A DNA stretch of 64,000 bases from an uncultured Flavobacteriaceae bacterium. Lineage in GTDB: Bacteria > Bacteroidota > Bacteroidia > Flavobacteriales > Flavobacteriaceae. Numbering within the stretch: the stretch's first letter is position 1; each line of letters begins with the position of its first letter. This document shows, in pieces, positions 1-10,264 of the stretch. The notes under the pieces are model-generated. The model saw only the letters and a program-made list of their open reading frames with translations. It made no database searches and had not been told where the DNA came from. The stretch spans positions 186,001-250,000 of the forward strand of contig CALTCK010000001.1 of the NCBI GenBank assembly GCA_943842625.1, read 5' to 3'. A program made the position numbers and the translations under genes.

Positions 1-131
1 AATATTTTTAAATTTTCAAGAACTTGGTCTTGTCCTGAAAAGTCGTCAAAAGAAAGAGGGCGCAATTTTTTTTCTACCTCAAATTCTTCAGAAGTAAAAT
101 TTTCATCAGATGGATCTAAATGTTCATTCAT
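1..131 (-). CDS. ruvB: Holliday junction DNA helicase RuvB, N-terminal fragment (runs off window)
   Basis: Reverse-complement translation MNEHLDPSDENFTSEEFEVEKKLRPLSFDDFSGQDQVLENLKIF matches the RuvB N-terminus (LRPxxFDDFxGQxxVxENLK). Confidence 0.88.
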   Translation of the reverse strand, partial: MNEHLDPSDENFTSEEFEVEKKLRPLSFDDFSGQDQVLENLKI

Positions 132-177
132 AGAAACAAATATACAAATCGAAAGGGAACCATTAATTGAATAAATA

Positions 178-206
178 AAAAAAGCCTTTCGAAATCAAAA
201 GGCTTT
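178..206 (-). terminator. Intrinsic terminator downstream of coxA
   Basis: AAAGCCTTT...AAAGGCTTT inverted repeat followed by a T tract on the minus strand. Confidence 0.75.
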
Positions 207-242
207 GTTATGCTTGTTAAAAAAAATAATTATCATTAAACT

Positions 243-2054
243 TTAATGGTTTAATTTATCTTCATTCTCTTGAAGTGGAATATGCTGGGGAATGTAATCT
301 TGTCCAGGAAGTACATAGTCTGAATTGTCTTTATTCAACTTGCTATAATCGTAGGACCAACGATGTACTTCTGGTATTGGACCATTCCAATTACCATGGA
401 TGTGTTTGACTTCAGCTGTCCACTCAAGTGTAGTGGAATCCCAAGGGTTTTTATCTGCCATTTTACCATAAAACATTGAATGTATAAAATTATATAAGAA
501 AATTAGTTGCCCGGCTGCAGTTATAAAGGCAAAAACAGATATAACAACATTTACCTCTAATAAATCATCAAAATATGGGAAATTGGTATTGGTGTAATAT
601 CTTCTGGGTAATCCTGCCATACCAATAAAATGCATTGGGAAGAAAACTCCGTAAGCTCCTATGGCAGTAATCCAAAAGTGGATATATCCTAATTTTTTAT
701 TTAGCAGTCTTCCTTCAAACATTATTGGAAACCAATGATAAACACCCGCAAAGAAACCATACAAAGCTGATATTCCCATTACTAAGTGAAAGTGAGCCAC
801 TACGAACATGGTGTCGTGAACATTAATATCGAGAGCACTATCTCCTAAAATGATCCCTGTTAAACCACCACTTATAAAGGTAGATACAAAACCTATAGAA
901 AATAACATAGCTGGATTCATCTTAAGATTTCCTTTCCATAGAGTTGTAATCCAATTAAACGCTTTTACCGCTGAAGGTATTGCAATTAATAAAGTTGTAA
1001 ATGTAAATACAGATCCTAAAAATGGGTTCATTCCTGTAATAAACATGTGGTGACCCCAAACTATAGTCGAAAGAAAAGCAATAGCTAAAACAGATACTAC
1101 CATAGCTCGATAACCAAATATTGGTTTTCTTGCATTGGTTGCCATTATTTCAGAAACTAATCCCATAGCAGGTAATATTACTATATAAACCTCTGGGTGA
1201 CCTAAAAACCAAAATAAATGTTCAAATAAAACCGGAGATCCCCCTTGATTATGTAAAACTTCTCCAGCTATATAAATATCGGATAGAAAGAAGGATGTTC
1301 CAAAACTTCTATCCATGATAAGCATTAAGGCTGCGGATAACAAAACAGGGAACGAAACAACACCAATTATTGCAGTTAAAAAGAAGCACCAAATTGTTAA
1401 CGGAAGTCTAGTCATTGACATTCCTTTAGTTCTTAGATTAAGAACTGTTACTATATAATTTAATGAACCTAGGAGGGACGAAGCAATAAAAATCGCCATT
1501 GAAACTAACCAAAGCGTCATTCCTGCACCAGATCCTGGCATTGCTTGTGGCAAAGCACTTAATGGAGGATATATGGTCCACCCTGCTGCTGCGGGGCCCG
1601 CTTCAACAAATAAAGAAAGTACCATTATGACACTTGACAGAAAGAATAACCAGTAAGAAATCATATTTAGAAATCCTGAAGCCATATCACGGGCACCGAT
1701 TTGTAGCGGTATCAACAAATTACTAAACGTACCGCTTAATCCTGCAGTTAAAACAAAAAACACCATAATAGTACCATGAATGGTAACTAAAGACAAGTAT
1801 ACATTAGGATCCATAACTCCGTTTTCTCCCCATTTTCCTAGAAAAATCTCATAAATAGTAAATTGATGATCTGGCCAAGCAAGTTGTAATCTAAAAAGTA
1901 ATGACATTGCGATACCAATGATTCCCATAAACAATCCTGTGATTAGGTATTGTTTAGAAATCATTTTGTGATCTTGACTAAAAATGTATTTAGTTACAAA
2001 AGTTTCTTTATGGTGATGTCCATGATCATCGTGATTGTTAGCGTTTTCTGACAT
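243..2054 (-). CDS. coxA: Cytochrome c oxidase subunit I
   Basis: Heme-copper oxidase motifs (HPEVYI, WGHHMF, HDTMFVVAHFHLVMG); follows subunit II. Confidence 0.95.
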   Translation of the reverse strand: MSENANNHDDHGHHHKETFVTKYIFSQDHKMISKQYLITGLFMGIIGIAMSLLFRLQLAWPDHQFTIYEIFLGKWGENGVMDPNVYLSLVTIHGTIMVFFVLTAGLSGTFSNLLIPLQIGARDMASGFLNMISYWLFFLSSVIMVLSLFVEAGPAAAGWTIYPPLSALPQAMPGSGAGMTLWLVSMAIFIASSLLGSLNYIVTVLNLRTKGMSMTRLPLTIWCFFLTAIIGVVSFPVLLSAALMLIMDRSFGTSFFLSDIYIAGEVLHNQGGSPVLFEHLFWFLGHPEVYIVILPAMGLVSEIMATNARKPIFGYRAMVVSVLAIAFLSTIVWGHHMFITGMNPFLGSVFTFTTLLIAIPSAVKAFNWITTLWKGNLKMNPAMLFSIGFVSTFISGGLTGIILGDSALDINVHDTMFVVAHFHLVMGISALYGFFAGVYHWFPIMFEGRLLNKKLGYIHFWITAIGAYGVFFPMHFIGMAGLPRRYYTNTNFPYFDDLLEVNVVISVFAFITAAGQLIFLYNFIHSMFYGKMADKNPWDSTTLEWTAEVKHIHGNWNGPIPEVHRWSYDYSKLNKDNSDYVLPGQDYIPQHIPLQENEDKLNH

Positions 2055-2070
2055 ATCTCTTTAAAGCTAT

Positions 2071-3135
2071 TTATTTATTTTTTATAGTTTCAGCAATAGT
2101 AGCTTGTTCAGCTAACCAAGTATTGTACTCTTCTTCAGTGTCTACGATAATTTTCATTTGCATGTTAAAATGATTACTTCCGCATATTTTATTACAAAGT
2201 AACAAATAATCAAATTCATACATTTCTAGTACTTCTTCACCTTTTACTAATAATTCAATATTTTTTTCTGTCCTAATTTGATTAATATACGCTACTTTTT
2301 CAATTACTTCATCATTCATTCGCATATCGTCAGTTGTCATTGATGGTGTAAAAGCAAATTGGGTAATCATCCCTGGCACACAATTCATTTGTGCCCTAAA
2401 ATGTGGCATGTAAGCTGAGTGTAAAACATCCTGAGACCTCATTTTAAATAAAACTTTTCTTCCCAATGGTAAGTGAAGTTCATTTACAACTTTATCATCT
2501 TGTGCATTTGGATCTGAAGTATCGACTCCTAATTGATTGACCCCTTCTATAAGTCTAACATTGGCCTTACCTAGGGTATTATCTTTTCCAGAATACCTTG
2601 CTCTCCAATCAAATTGGTAAGCATATAATTCTATTACTAATGGATCTTCATCTTCATCAACATACATAATATCAGACCAAGTAAACAAACCATAAATTAT
2701 TAAAGCTGCTAATACGATAACTGGTATGATCGTCCAAATAAATTCTAATCGATGATTTTCAGCATAAAATAGCGCCTTTTTTTCTTTACTACCTCTATAA
2801 ACAAAAGCAAAATAATGCAGTAACCATTGTGTGAAAATACCTACAGTAAAGATAACAATCATGGAAGTTAGCATCAGCTGATCTGTTTTGATTCCATGTT
2901 CTGAAGCAGAAACAGGAAGCATTACATCACCCCATTCCCAAAAACAATATGCCAAATTTCCATAAATAAAAAACACAAAGGCTAACATTAAATACCCTTG
3001 TATATTATTGTCACTATCTGATGCTATTTCTGAATCTTCAGATTTTGGCGACTTTGATAATTGGAATACTTTATTCATCTGCCAGACAGCTACTCCAAAA
3101 AGAATGATTACTAAAATTATTAAAAATGCGGTCAT
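2071..3135 (-). CDS. coxB: Cytochrome c oxidase subunit II
   Basis: Two N-terminal TM segments and a cupredoxin domain with CuA ligands (CNKICGSNHFNMQM), plus DVLHSAYMPHFRAQMNCVPGM. Confidence 0.93.
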   Translation of the reverse strand: MTAFLIILVIILFGVAVWQMNKVFQLSKSPKSEDSEIASDSDNNIQGYLMLAFVFFIYGNLAYCFWEWGDVMLPVSASEHGIKTDQLMLTSMIVIFTVGIFTQWLLHYFAFVYRGSKEKKALFYAENHRLEFIWTIIPVIVLAALIIYGLFTWSDIMYVDEDEDPLVIELYAYQFDWRARYSGKDNTLGKANVRLIEGVNQLGVDTSDPNAQDDKVVNELHLPLGRKVLFKMRSQDVLHSAYMPHFRAQMNCVPGMITQFAFTPSMTTDDMRMNDEVIEKVAYINQIRTEKNIELLVKGEEVLEMYEFDYLLLCNKICGSNHFNMQMKIIVDTEEEYNTWLAEQATIAETIKNK

Positions 3136-3158
3136 CGTTATCTTATCAACATATTAAA

Positions 3159-4478
3159 TTAATAATGAAAATTTTTACTTTCCTTTAAAAAAGGATTCCC
3201 TTTAGCCAATAATGGTGCTTTTGTTAAAGCGGTAAATACAACATATATAAACAGTCCTAGGAAAAATACAACAGAACTCAATTCAGGAATTCCAAAATAC
3301 CAAGAAGTTCCGACAGTTCCAGGCATCACCATCACAAATAAATCTACATAATGTCCAATAATTATAACAATTCCAGACATTACAACAAACCAATTTACTC
3401 GCTTATAATCACTATTCATTAGTACCAAAATTGGGAAAATAAAATTTAAAACTACCATCCCAAAAAATGGTACCTTGAAGTCTTCTATTCTAGTTACGAA
3501 ATAGGTAACTTCTTCCGGAATATTAGCATACCATATCAACATAAATTGCGAGAACCATAAGTAAGTCCAAAAAATGCTAAAACCAAACATAAATTTAGCC
3601 AAATCATGAATATGACTATCATTTACGTATTCCAAATATCCTTGCGATTTTAATACCATAGTAACTAAGGCAATGGTAGTCACAGCGCAAACTATCATGC
3701 CTGCAAAAACATACCATCCAAATAATGTACTAAACCAATGTGGATCAAAACTCATTAACCAATCCCAGGACATTACGGATTCTGTGTAAATAAAAAAGAC
3801 TAAAAATGCTGCTGATATTTTAAAACTTTTTTTAAACCATTTGCCATCTGTAGCCTCATCTTGCTTTCTTGATAATTTGAGAGACATTTGACGATAAGCT
3901 ACCCAACCACCAATAAATATAACGGCTCTAACAAGAACTCCCCAACTATTTAACCATCCTGACTTGCCTTGTATTAATTTATCGTGTGCAACGACCTCCG
4001 GATCAGCCCAAACAAATAAATGATTGAAATGAAATGCCGAAAGACCAATTAGTATTAACATAATAATTCCTCCAGGAATTAAATAAGAAGTTATTCCTTC
4101 CATAACTCTAAAAAGTACCGGCGACCAGCCTGCTTGGGATGCAATTTGAATAGCATAAAATGCTAAAACACCTAGAGATATCATAAAAAATAAGAAGCTG
4201 GCAATATACAAGGAAGACCAAGGTCTGTTCTGTAATTGATGTAAAACATGCTCGTAATGGCTATCATCATCATGGATATTTTCACCGTGAGGCTGTTCTG
4301 CATGACTTTCAGTATGAGTAGCTTCTGTTTGATGTCCATCATCATGACTAGATGCTAACATTTCTTTCACCTCGTCAGTATTACTTGGAGTGGATAGAAA
4401 GCCTGTTACGATTCCTAGGGCACCAATTACCATAAGAATAATTGCAAAAAACTTTAATTTACTTGGTAACGTATACAT
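3159..4478 (-). CDS. actF: Alternative complex III membrane subunit ActF (quinol:cytochrome c oxidoreductase)
   Basis: Polytopic membrane protein in conserved act gene order; contains SVMSWDWLMSFDPHWFSTLFGWYVF typical of ActF/NrfD-like proteins. Confidence 0.85.
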   Translation of the reverse strand: MYTLPSKLKFFAIILMVIGALGIVTGFLSTPSNTDEVKEMLASSHDDGHQTEATHTESHAEQPHGENIHDDDSHYEHVLHQLQNRPWSSLYIASFLFFMISLGVLAFYAIQIASQAGWSPVLFRVMEGITSYLIPGGIIMLILIGLSAFHFNHLFVWADPEVVAHDKLIQGKSGWLNSWGVLVRAVIFIGGWVAYRQMSLKLSRKQDEATDGKWFKKSFKISAAFLVFFIYTESVMSWDWLMSFDPHWFSTLFGWYVFAGMIVCAVTTIALVTMVLKSQGYLEYVNDSHIHDLAKFMFGFSIFWTYLWFSQFMLIWYANIPEEVTYFVTRIEDFKVPFFGMVVLNFIFPILVLMNSDYKRVNWFVVMSGIVIIIGHYVDLFVMVMPGTVGTSWYFGIPELSSVVFFLGLFIYVVFTALTKAPLLAKGNPFLKESKNFHY

Positions 4479-4513
4479 ATCTTAGCTATTCTCTTTATTC
4501 TTTATTCTTTTTA

Positions 4514-5137
4514 TTAATTTGCTTCGTTCGAAGTGGTTTCTTTTTCCATTGAGTCTTTCTGTGTGGATGACCACAAAGGCTCGCCATTCAATTTAGATTT
4601 TAAATCCAACGCGTGCATTGTAATCTGCCATCTTTCCTTTTCATTAGTCTGAGAAGCATAAGATCCCATTGAATTTAATCCATACATCATCACATGATAA
4701 ATATCTCCTTCAGTAATATTTCTTCCCTTATCTGCAAGGCTTGGTATTCCAAGAAACTTTTCTCTTTTAACTAAGGTTCCTTGACCATCTCCTTTATTTC
4801 CATGACAAATTGCACAATAAATATTAAATAATTCTTTTCCTTTCGCGAGGTTTTCTTCATTTACCGCTAACGGTATCTTTAATTCTTTAGTGGCTAAAGT
4901 CTTTCCCTCTTGCGTATTCTCATATTCGTATGGCATCCAACCTCTAGATATTGTACCTTTCACTGGAGTTAAGGCTGCTTGACCATTAGGTAGTATTTCA
5001 TATTCACTATATGTTTCAACTGCTACAGAAGTATACATATTAGGCATGTACCTGTAATTAGGTTTCTTTTTATCAAAACAAGAAGTGACGCTTAGCATGA
5101 TAAGTATGGTAACTGCTATGTTTACTATGTTTTTCAT
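4514..5137 (-). CDS. actE: Alternative complex III monoheme cytochrome c ActE (lipoprotein)
   Basis: Lipobox-like LSVTSC and one CAICH heme motif. Start probably at MKNIVN (about 5137) rather than 5161, which removes the overlap with actD. Confidence 0.85.
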   Translation of the reverse strand: MKNIVNIAVTILIMLSVTSCFDKKKPNYRYMPNMYTSVAVETYSEYEILPNGQAALTPVKGTISRGWMPYEYENTQEGKTLATKELKIPLAVNEENLAKGKELFNIYCAICHGNKGDGQGTLVKREKFLGIPSLADKGRNITEGDIYHVMMYGLNSMGSYASQTNEKERWQITMHALDLKSKLNGEPLWSSTQKDSMEKETTSNEAN

Positions 5138-5138
5138 A

Positions 5139-5672
5139 TTAGTGATCTTCATTCTTTTCAATTATTTTTACTTCAACTGCTCCTGTACTTTTTAAGAAAT
5201 CAGAAATAACATCTGTTTCTTTACTGCCGTCTATTTCCATTAAAAAATGATCATCTGTTGTTCTTACGTCTGGATTTTCAGCTTTTTTAAAAGGCCACAA
5301 CTTACTTCTCATATAGAATGTAATCACCATCAAATGGGCTGCAAAAAAAACAGTTAATTCAAACATTACTGGCACAAATGCAGGCATATTCTCTAAATAA
5401 CTAAAGCTTGGTTTACCACCTATATCTTGAGGCCAATCTTGAATCATTATAAAATCCATCATCAAAATAGCAACACTCAATCCAACTAATCCATACAAGA
5501 ATGATGTTATTGCAATTCTAGTATCTGCTAGTCCCATAGCTTTTTCGAGTCCATGAACAGGAAAGGGAGTGTATACTTCTTCTATATGGTAATGCTTTTC
5601 ACGAACCATTTTTACGGCTTGCAATAAGATATCATCGTCTGTATATAAAGCGTGAATAACTTTAGATGCCAT
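5139..5672 (-). CDS. actD: DUF3341 protein, alternative complex III subunit ActD
   Basis: About 177 aa with two TM segments and the ActD-typical YTPFPVHGLEKAMG; position in cluster. Confidence 0.88.
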   Translation of the reverse strand: MASKVIHALYTDDDILLQAVKMVREKHYHIEEVYTPFPVHGLEKAMGLADTRIAITSFLYGLVGLSVAILMMDFIMIQDWPQDIGGKPSFSYLENMPAFVPVMFELTVFFAAHLMVITFYMRSKLWPFKKAENPDVRTTDDHFLMEIDGSKETDVISDFLKSTGAVEVKIIEKNEDH

Positions 5673-5674
5673 AA

Positions 5675-7120
5675 TTAATTATTTTTATTTTTAGTTGAAA
5701 ATTCTACTTCTTCACCATAATGCTTTGCGTCATCTCCGTGGTCGGCTCTTAATTTTTTAAAATTAGCTCCAGATGATTTTAAAATTGATTTAACCTCAGC
5801 TTGAGCAATTACTGGGAAAGTTCTTGCGTACAACAAGAATAATACAAAAAAGAAACCTATTGTACCTATAAAAATTCCTATATCAACAAATGTTGGCGAA
5901 AACATTGTCCAAGATGAAGGGAGATAATCTCGATGCAATGAAGTAACGATAATTACGAATCGTTCAAACCACATTCCAATATTAACAACTATTGAAATGA
6001 TAAAAGAAAACATAATACTTCTTCTTAATTTTGGAAACCACATAAATTGCGGTGAGAATACATTACAAGTCATCATTGCCCAATAAGCCCACCAATAAGG
6101 ACCTGTTGCTCTGTTAAGGAATGCATATTGCTCATATTCAACACCTGAATACCAAGCAATAAACAGCTCTGTTATATAAGCAACACCAACAATTGAACCA
6201 GTAATCATAATTACGATGTTCATTAATTCTATGTGTTGGAGGGTAATATAATCTTCTAAATTTGAAACTTTTCGCATTATTATTAATAATGTATTTACCA
6301 TTGCGAAACCTGAAAAAACTGCTCCTGCTACGAAATAAGGAGGGAATATAGTAGTATGCCAACCTGGTATTACAGAAGTTGCAAAGTCAAAAGAGACAAT
6401 TGTGTGTACAGATAATACTAGAGGTGTAGCTAATCCAGCTAATACCAGTGATACTTCTTCAAAACGTTGCCAATCTTTTGCACGACCACTCCATCCAAAA
6501 GAAAGAATACCGTATATTTTTTTGTTAAAAGGAGTGATGGCTCTATCTCGTATCATGGCAAAATCTGGTAATAATCCAGTCCACCAAAAAACTAATGAAA
6601 CTGAAAGATAAGTTGATATTGCAAATACATCCCAAAGCAATGGCGAATTAAAGTTGACCCATAAAGAGCCAAATTGATTTGGAATTGGAACAACCCAGTA
6701 GGCTAACCAAGGACGACCCATATGAATAATTGGAAATAGACCAGCTTGAATTACAGAGAATATAGTCATTGCCTCTGCAGAGCGATTAATTCCCATTCTC
6801 CATTTTTGACGAAACAATAACAATACCGCAGAAATTAGGGTTCCTGCGTGACCAATTCCTACCCACCATACAAAGTTGGTGATATCCCAGGCCCAGCCAA
6901 CTGTTTTATTCAATCCCCAGGTACCAATACCCGTTGATACGGTATAAATGATACACCCTATTCCCCATGAAAATGCAGCTAGGGCAATTGAAAAAACAAT
7001 CCACCAAGATTTATTGGCTTTTCCTTCTACTGGAGTTACAACATCTACCGTTACATCGTGGTAGGATTTGTTTCCAGTTACTAAGGGTTTTCTAATAGGA
7101 GCTTCGTAATGCGACGCCAT
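5675..7120 (-). CDS. actC: NrfD/PsrC-family quinol-binding subunit ActC
   Basis: Polytopic NrfD family (WWVGIGHAGTLISAVLLLFRQKWR); cluster position. Confidence 0.9.
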   Translation of the reverse strand: MASHYEAPIRKPLVTGNKSYHDVTVDVVTPVEGKANKSWWIVFSIALAAFSWGIGCIIYTVSTGIGTWGLNKTVGWAWDITNFVWWVGIGHAGTLISAVLLLFRQKWRMGINRSAEAMTIFSVIQAGLFPIIHMGRPWLAYWVVPIPNQFGSLWVNFNSPLLWDVFAISTYLSVSLVFWWTGLLPDFAMIRDRAITPFNKKIYGILSFGWSGRAKDWQRFEEVSLVLAGLATPLVLSVHTIVSFDFATSVIPGWHTTIFPPYFVAGAVFSGFAMVNTLLIIMRKVSNLEDYITLQHIELMNIVIMITGSIVGVAYITELFIAWYSGVEYEQYAFLNRATGPYWWAYWAMMTCNVFSPQFMWFPKLRRSIMFSFIISIVVNIGMWFERFVIIVTSLHRDYLPSSWTMFSPTFVDIGIFIGTIGFFFVLFLLYARTFPVIAQAEVKSILKSSGANFKKLRADHGDDAKHYGEEVEFSTKNKNN

Positions 7121-7146
7121 ATCTTTTTTGCTATTTCTTAGTATTA

Positions 7147-10100
7147 TTAAACTTCTTTTGAATTTCTCACTTTAGCTTGATAAAGCACATTAGGTTTTGT
7201 TCCTACTGCTTCTAGCAAGTGATACATTCTTTTATCTTTACTTAACTTATTTATTTCACTTTCATGGTCATTAACATCACCAAAAACCATCGCACCTGAC
7301 TCACAAGCTGCCGAACAAGCGGTTTTAAATTCTCCATCCTTAATGGCTCTCCCCTCATTTTTTGCATCTAAAATTGTTTTTTGTGTCATTTGAATACACA
7401 TAGAACACTTTTCCATTACTCCACGTGAACGAACAACAACATCAGGATTTAAGACCATTCTACCCAAATCATTATTCATATGGTAATCGAACTCTTCATT
7501 TTCAGAATATAAAAACCAATTAAAACGACGAACCTTATATGGACAGTTATTTGCACAATAACGGGTACCTACACAACGATTATAAGCCATTTGGTTTTGT
7601 CCTTGACGCCCATGAGAAGTTGCCGCAACAGGACATACTGTTTCACAGGGTGCATGATTACAATGTTGACACATAACTGGTTGGAATGCTACTTCTGGAC
7701 TTGCCGAAGCATCTTCCATAGAAATCAGCGTATTTTTAACACCTGTTTCTCCAAATAAACCGTTTGCTTTTTCTTTTTTATTTAAATCACTTTCAAAAGT
7801 ATCTTCACTTGAATAGTATCTATCAATACGAAGCCAATGCATGTCACGACTTTTACGCACTTCTTTTTTACCCACGACAGGTACATTATTTTCTGCATGA
7901 CAAGCAATTACACAAGCTCCACAACCTGTACAAGCATTTAAATCTATAGAAAGATTAAAATGGTGACCAATTGTTCTATCAAATGAAGTCCATAAATCTG
8001 CTCCTGGATCGTTTACTGAAATTTCTTTATGATCTTTTGAAACTACAGGAACAGGGTTCCATGTATTTGCATCTTTTGTATTAAAAACTTCTAAGGAAGT
8101 TTCTCGGATAATATCTCTACCCATCATAGTGTTGTGCAACTGTACACAAGCAAATTCATGCTCACCGTCTACTTTTTCAACGGTAACATTTTGGATAGAA
8201 GAAAAATTATTATAGAGATGGTATGCATTTACACCCGTCTGCATTTCAAATTGAATTGATGCTGTTTTACCGTATCCTAAAGCTAGACCTACTGAACCTT
8301 TTGCTTGTCCAGGCTGGATAATAACAGGAATATTTTCAATAGTTACATCACCAACTGAAACATTTACGTAACTCCCATTTAAACCTCCGTCTGCAACATT
8401 TTTATTTTCTAAGCCCATTTCTGAAGCATCAGCTGCAGAAACCGTTAAATAATTGTCCCAAGAGGCTCTTGTTATTGGATCTGGCATTTCTTGTAACCAT
8501 GGATTGTTTGCTTGTTGGCCATCACCCATTGAAATCTTGGTATACAAGGTTAATTCTATACCTCCTTCTTGAAGACTTGTATCTATTGATTTGTTTGACG
8601 ATATAAATTCAGTCCCTGAAGTGATTTCATCGTTATCAATTTCAACATCACTCAAAAACACTCCGTCGTGTAAAGCATTATTCCAACTAGCACTTTCTAA
8701 AATTGATTCCTTCCAGGTTTCTTTTATAAAGTCATAGTATGATTTTTCTACCCCTAATAACTTTAATAGGCTGTCTTGAAACTGTCTTGTATCAAACAAA
8801 GGCTTAATTGTTGGTTGCATTAACCCGAATGTTCCTTTTTTAAGTTGAGTATCTCCCCAAGACTCTAAATAATGCGGAGTAGCTGCAACTAATTGAGATA
8901 AGGATGCTGTAGCGTCTTTCTTAAAAGAAAAAGATGCCGTAAGTACTAAACGTGTATAAGCCTCAGTGAATGCTAAATTATTTGGAAATGAATATATAGG
9001 ATCTACACCCACAGAGATTAATCCTTTAACAGTGCCATTTATAACATCATTTATAACATTTGTAACTTCTCTACTATTCCCTTTTCGAATCAGTTTTGGT
9101 TTTTCTGCACTCATCACAACACTTGAAACACTTTCATTGTATGAAAGAATACTAGATTGAGCTGATACATCAGGTAAACCAGTAATAATCACCCCTTTAT
9201 CTCCGGCTTTTTGTAAAGCTGCTTTTGCACTTGATATCGCTGCAACAACAGATTCTGGAAGTCCAGAGGTACTACCACCTGTAAGCGCTTTTACAACTTG
9301 TTTTTGCTGTGAGGGGGTTGTTGGTATTCGTATGTCAGAATTAGCTCCAGTCAAAGACATATTTGCTTCAAACTGGAAATGCTGAGACATTTTTCCTTCA
9401 CTTGGAATACGTCCTTTTGCATAAGAAGAATCAAAACCTCCTCCTTGCCAATCTCCTAAGAAATCAGCACCAACAGAAACAATTACTTCCGCTTTTGAAA
9501 AATCGAAGTCAGCTAAAGCTCTAATACCATATTTACTTTGGAATGCATCTAAAGCTTCTGATGACGATACAGTGTCATATATAACATGACTAACATTTGG
9601 ATACTTCGAAGTAAATTTCTTTATTAATTTTGAAGTAGAAGGACTAGCAAAAGTCTGTGTTAGAAGAACTATTTTCTCTTCTTTTAAGGCATTTAATTTA
9701 TTTTCTAAGGCCGAATCAAAATCTTCCCAAGTTGCTGGTTCATTTGAAATTAAAGGTGTTTGCAACCTGTTAACATCATACAGAGATAGAACTGAAGCAT
9801 GTACTCTTGCATTTACACTTCCAAAACTTTGTTCAAGTCTATTACGTTCTATTTTTATGGGTCTACCTTCTCTAGTTTTTACTAATATATTGGCAAAATC
9901 AAACCCATCAGCAATTGTTGTCGCATAATAGTTTGCTATTCCAGGAATAATTTCATCTGGCAATACAACATAAGGGATTGACTTTTTAATGGGTCCTTCA
10001 CATGCCGCTAAAGATGCAGCGGCTGTTGAAAAACCAACATATTTTAGAAAATCTCTACGAGATGTTGAAGAAGTTTCTAATGTTTCTTTATCTCCTAAAA

Positions 10101-10212
10101 ATTTATCAACTGGAATTTCCTCAACGAATTCGTTTTGTTGAAGCGCCTTAACAATAGAACTATTTTCGTCCAGTTCTTCAACACTTTTCCAGTATTTCTT
10201 GTTTAATGACAT
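7147..10212 (-). CDS. actB: ActB: fused molybdopterin-oxidoreductase-like and Fe-S subunit of alternative complex III
   Basis: Tat-like motif SRRDFLKYVGFSTAAASLAAC and C-terminal ferredoxin cysteine clusters (CTGCGACVIACHAENN, CQHCNHAPCETVCPV, CVGTRYCANNCPY). Confidence 0.92.
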   Translation of the reverse strand: MSLNKKYWKSVEELDENSSIVKALQQNEFVEEIPVDKFLGDKETLETSSTSRRDFLKYVGFSTAAASLAACEGPIKKSIPYVVLPDEIIPGIANYYATTIADGFDFANILVKTREGRPIKIERNRLEQSFGSVNARVHASVLSLYDVNRLQTPLISNEPATWEDFDSALENKLNALKEEKIVLLTQTFASPSTSKLIKKFTSKYPNVSHVIYDTVSSSEALDAFQSKYGIRALADFDFSKAEVIVSVGADFLGDWQGGGFDSSYAKGRIPSEGKMSQHFQFEANMSLTGANSDIRIPTTPSQQKQVVKALTGGSTSGLPESVVAAISSAKAALQKAGDKGVIITGLPDVSAQSSILSYNESVSSVVMSAEKPKLIRKGNSREVTNVINDVINGTVKGLISVGVDPIYSFPNNLAFTEAYTRLVLTASFSFKKDATASLSQLVAATPHYLESWGDTQLKKGTFGLMQPTIKPLFDTRQFQDSLLKLLGVEKSYYDFIKETWKESILESASWNNALHDGVFLSDVEIDNDEITSGTEFISSNKSIDTSLQEGGIELTLYTKISMGDGQQANNPWLQEMPDPITRASWDNYLTVSAADASEMGLENKNVADGGLNGSYVNVSVGDVTIENIPVIIQPGQAKGSVGLALGYGKTASIQFEMQTGVNAYHLYNNFSSIQNVTVEKVDGEHEFACVQLHNTMMGRDIIRETSLEVFNTKDANTWNPVPVVSKDHKEISVNDPGADLWTSFDRTIGHHFNLSIDLNACTGCGACVIACHAENNVPVVGKKEVRKSRDMHWLRIDRYYSSEDTFESDLNKKEKANGLFGETGVKNTLISMEDASASPEVAFQPVMCQHCNHAPCETVCPVAATSHGRQGQNQMAYNRCVGTRYCANNCPYKVRRFNWFLYSENEEFDYHMNNDLGRMVLNPDVVVRSRGVMEKCSMCIQMTQKTILDAKNEGRAIKDGEFKTACSAACESGAMVFGDVNDHESEINKLSKDKRMYHLLEAVGTKPNVLYQAKVRNSKEV

Positions 10213-10264
10213 TTATATAATTAATTTAATGACATACCTATTAATGGGCACGTCGTTTCATTTT

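Noticed and set aside
850-1053. 67-aa plus-strand ORF inside coxA
   Set aside because: Antisense to a clear gene with no recognisable motif. The same applies to 6138-6362, 6402-6611, 7764-7949, 8966-9160, 14698-14922, 16017-16268, 16360-16572, 17163-17420, 18646-18831, 20090-20472, 39382-39606, 39646-39828, 40488-40724, 44461-44825, 45708-45893, 46204-46512, 48472-48711, 49930-50136, 53297-53494, 54754-54963, 55580-55867, 56541-56777 and 59901-60554.
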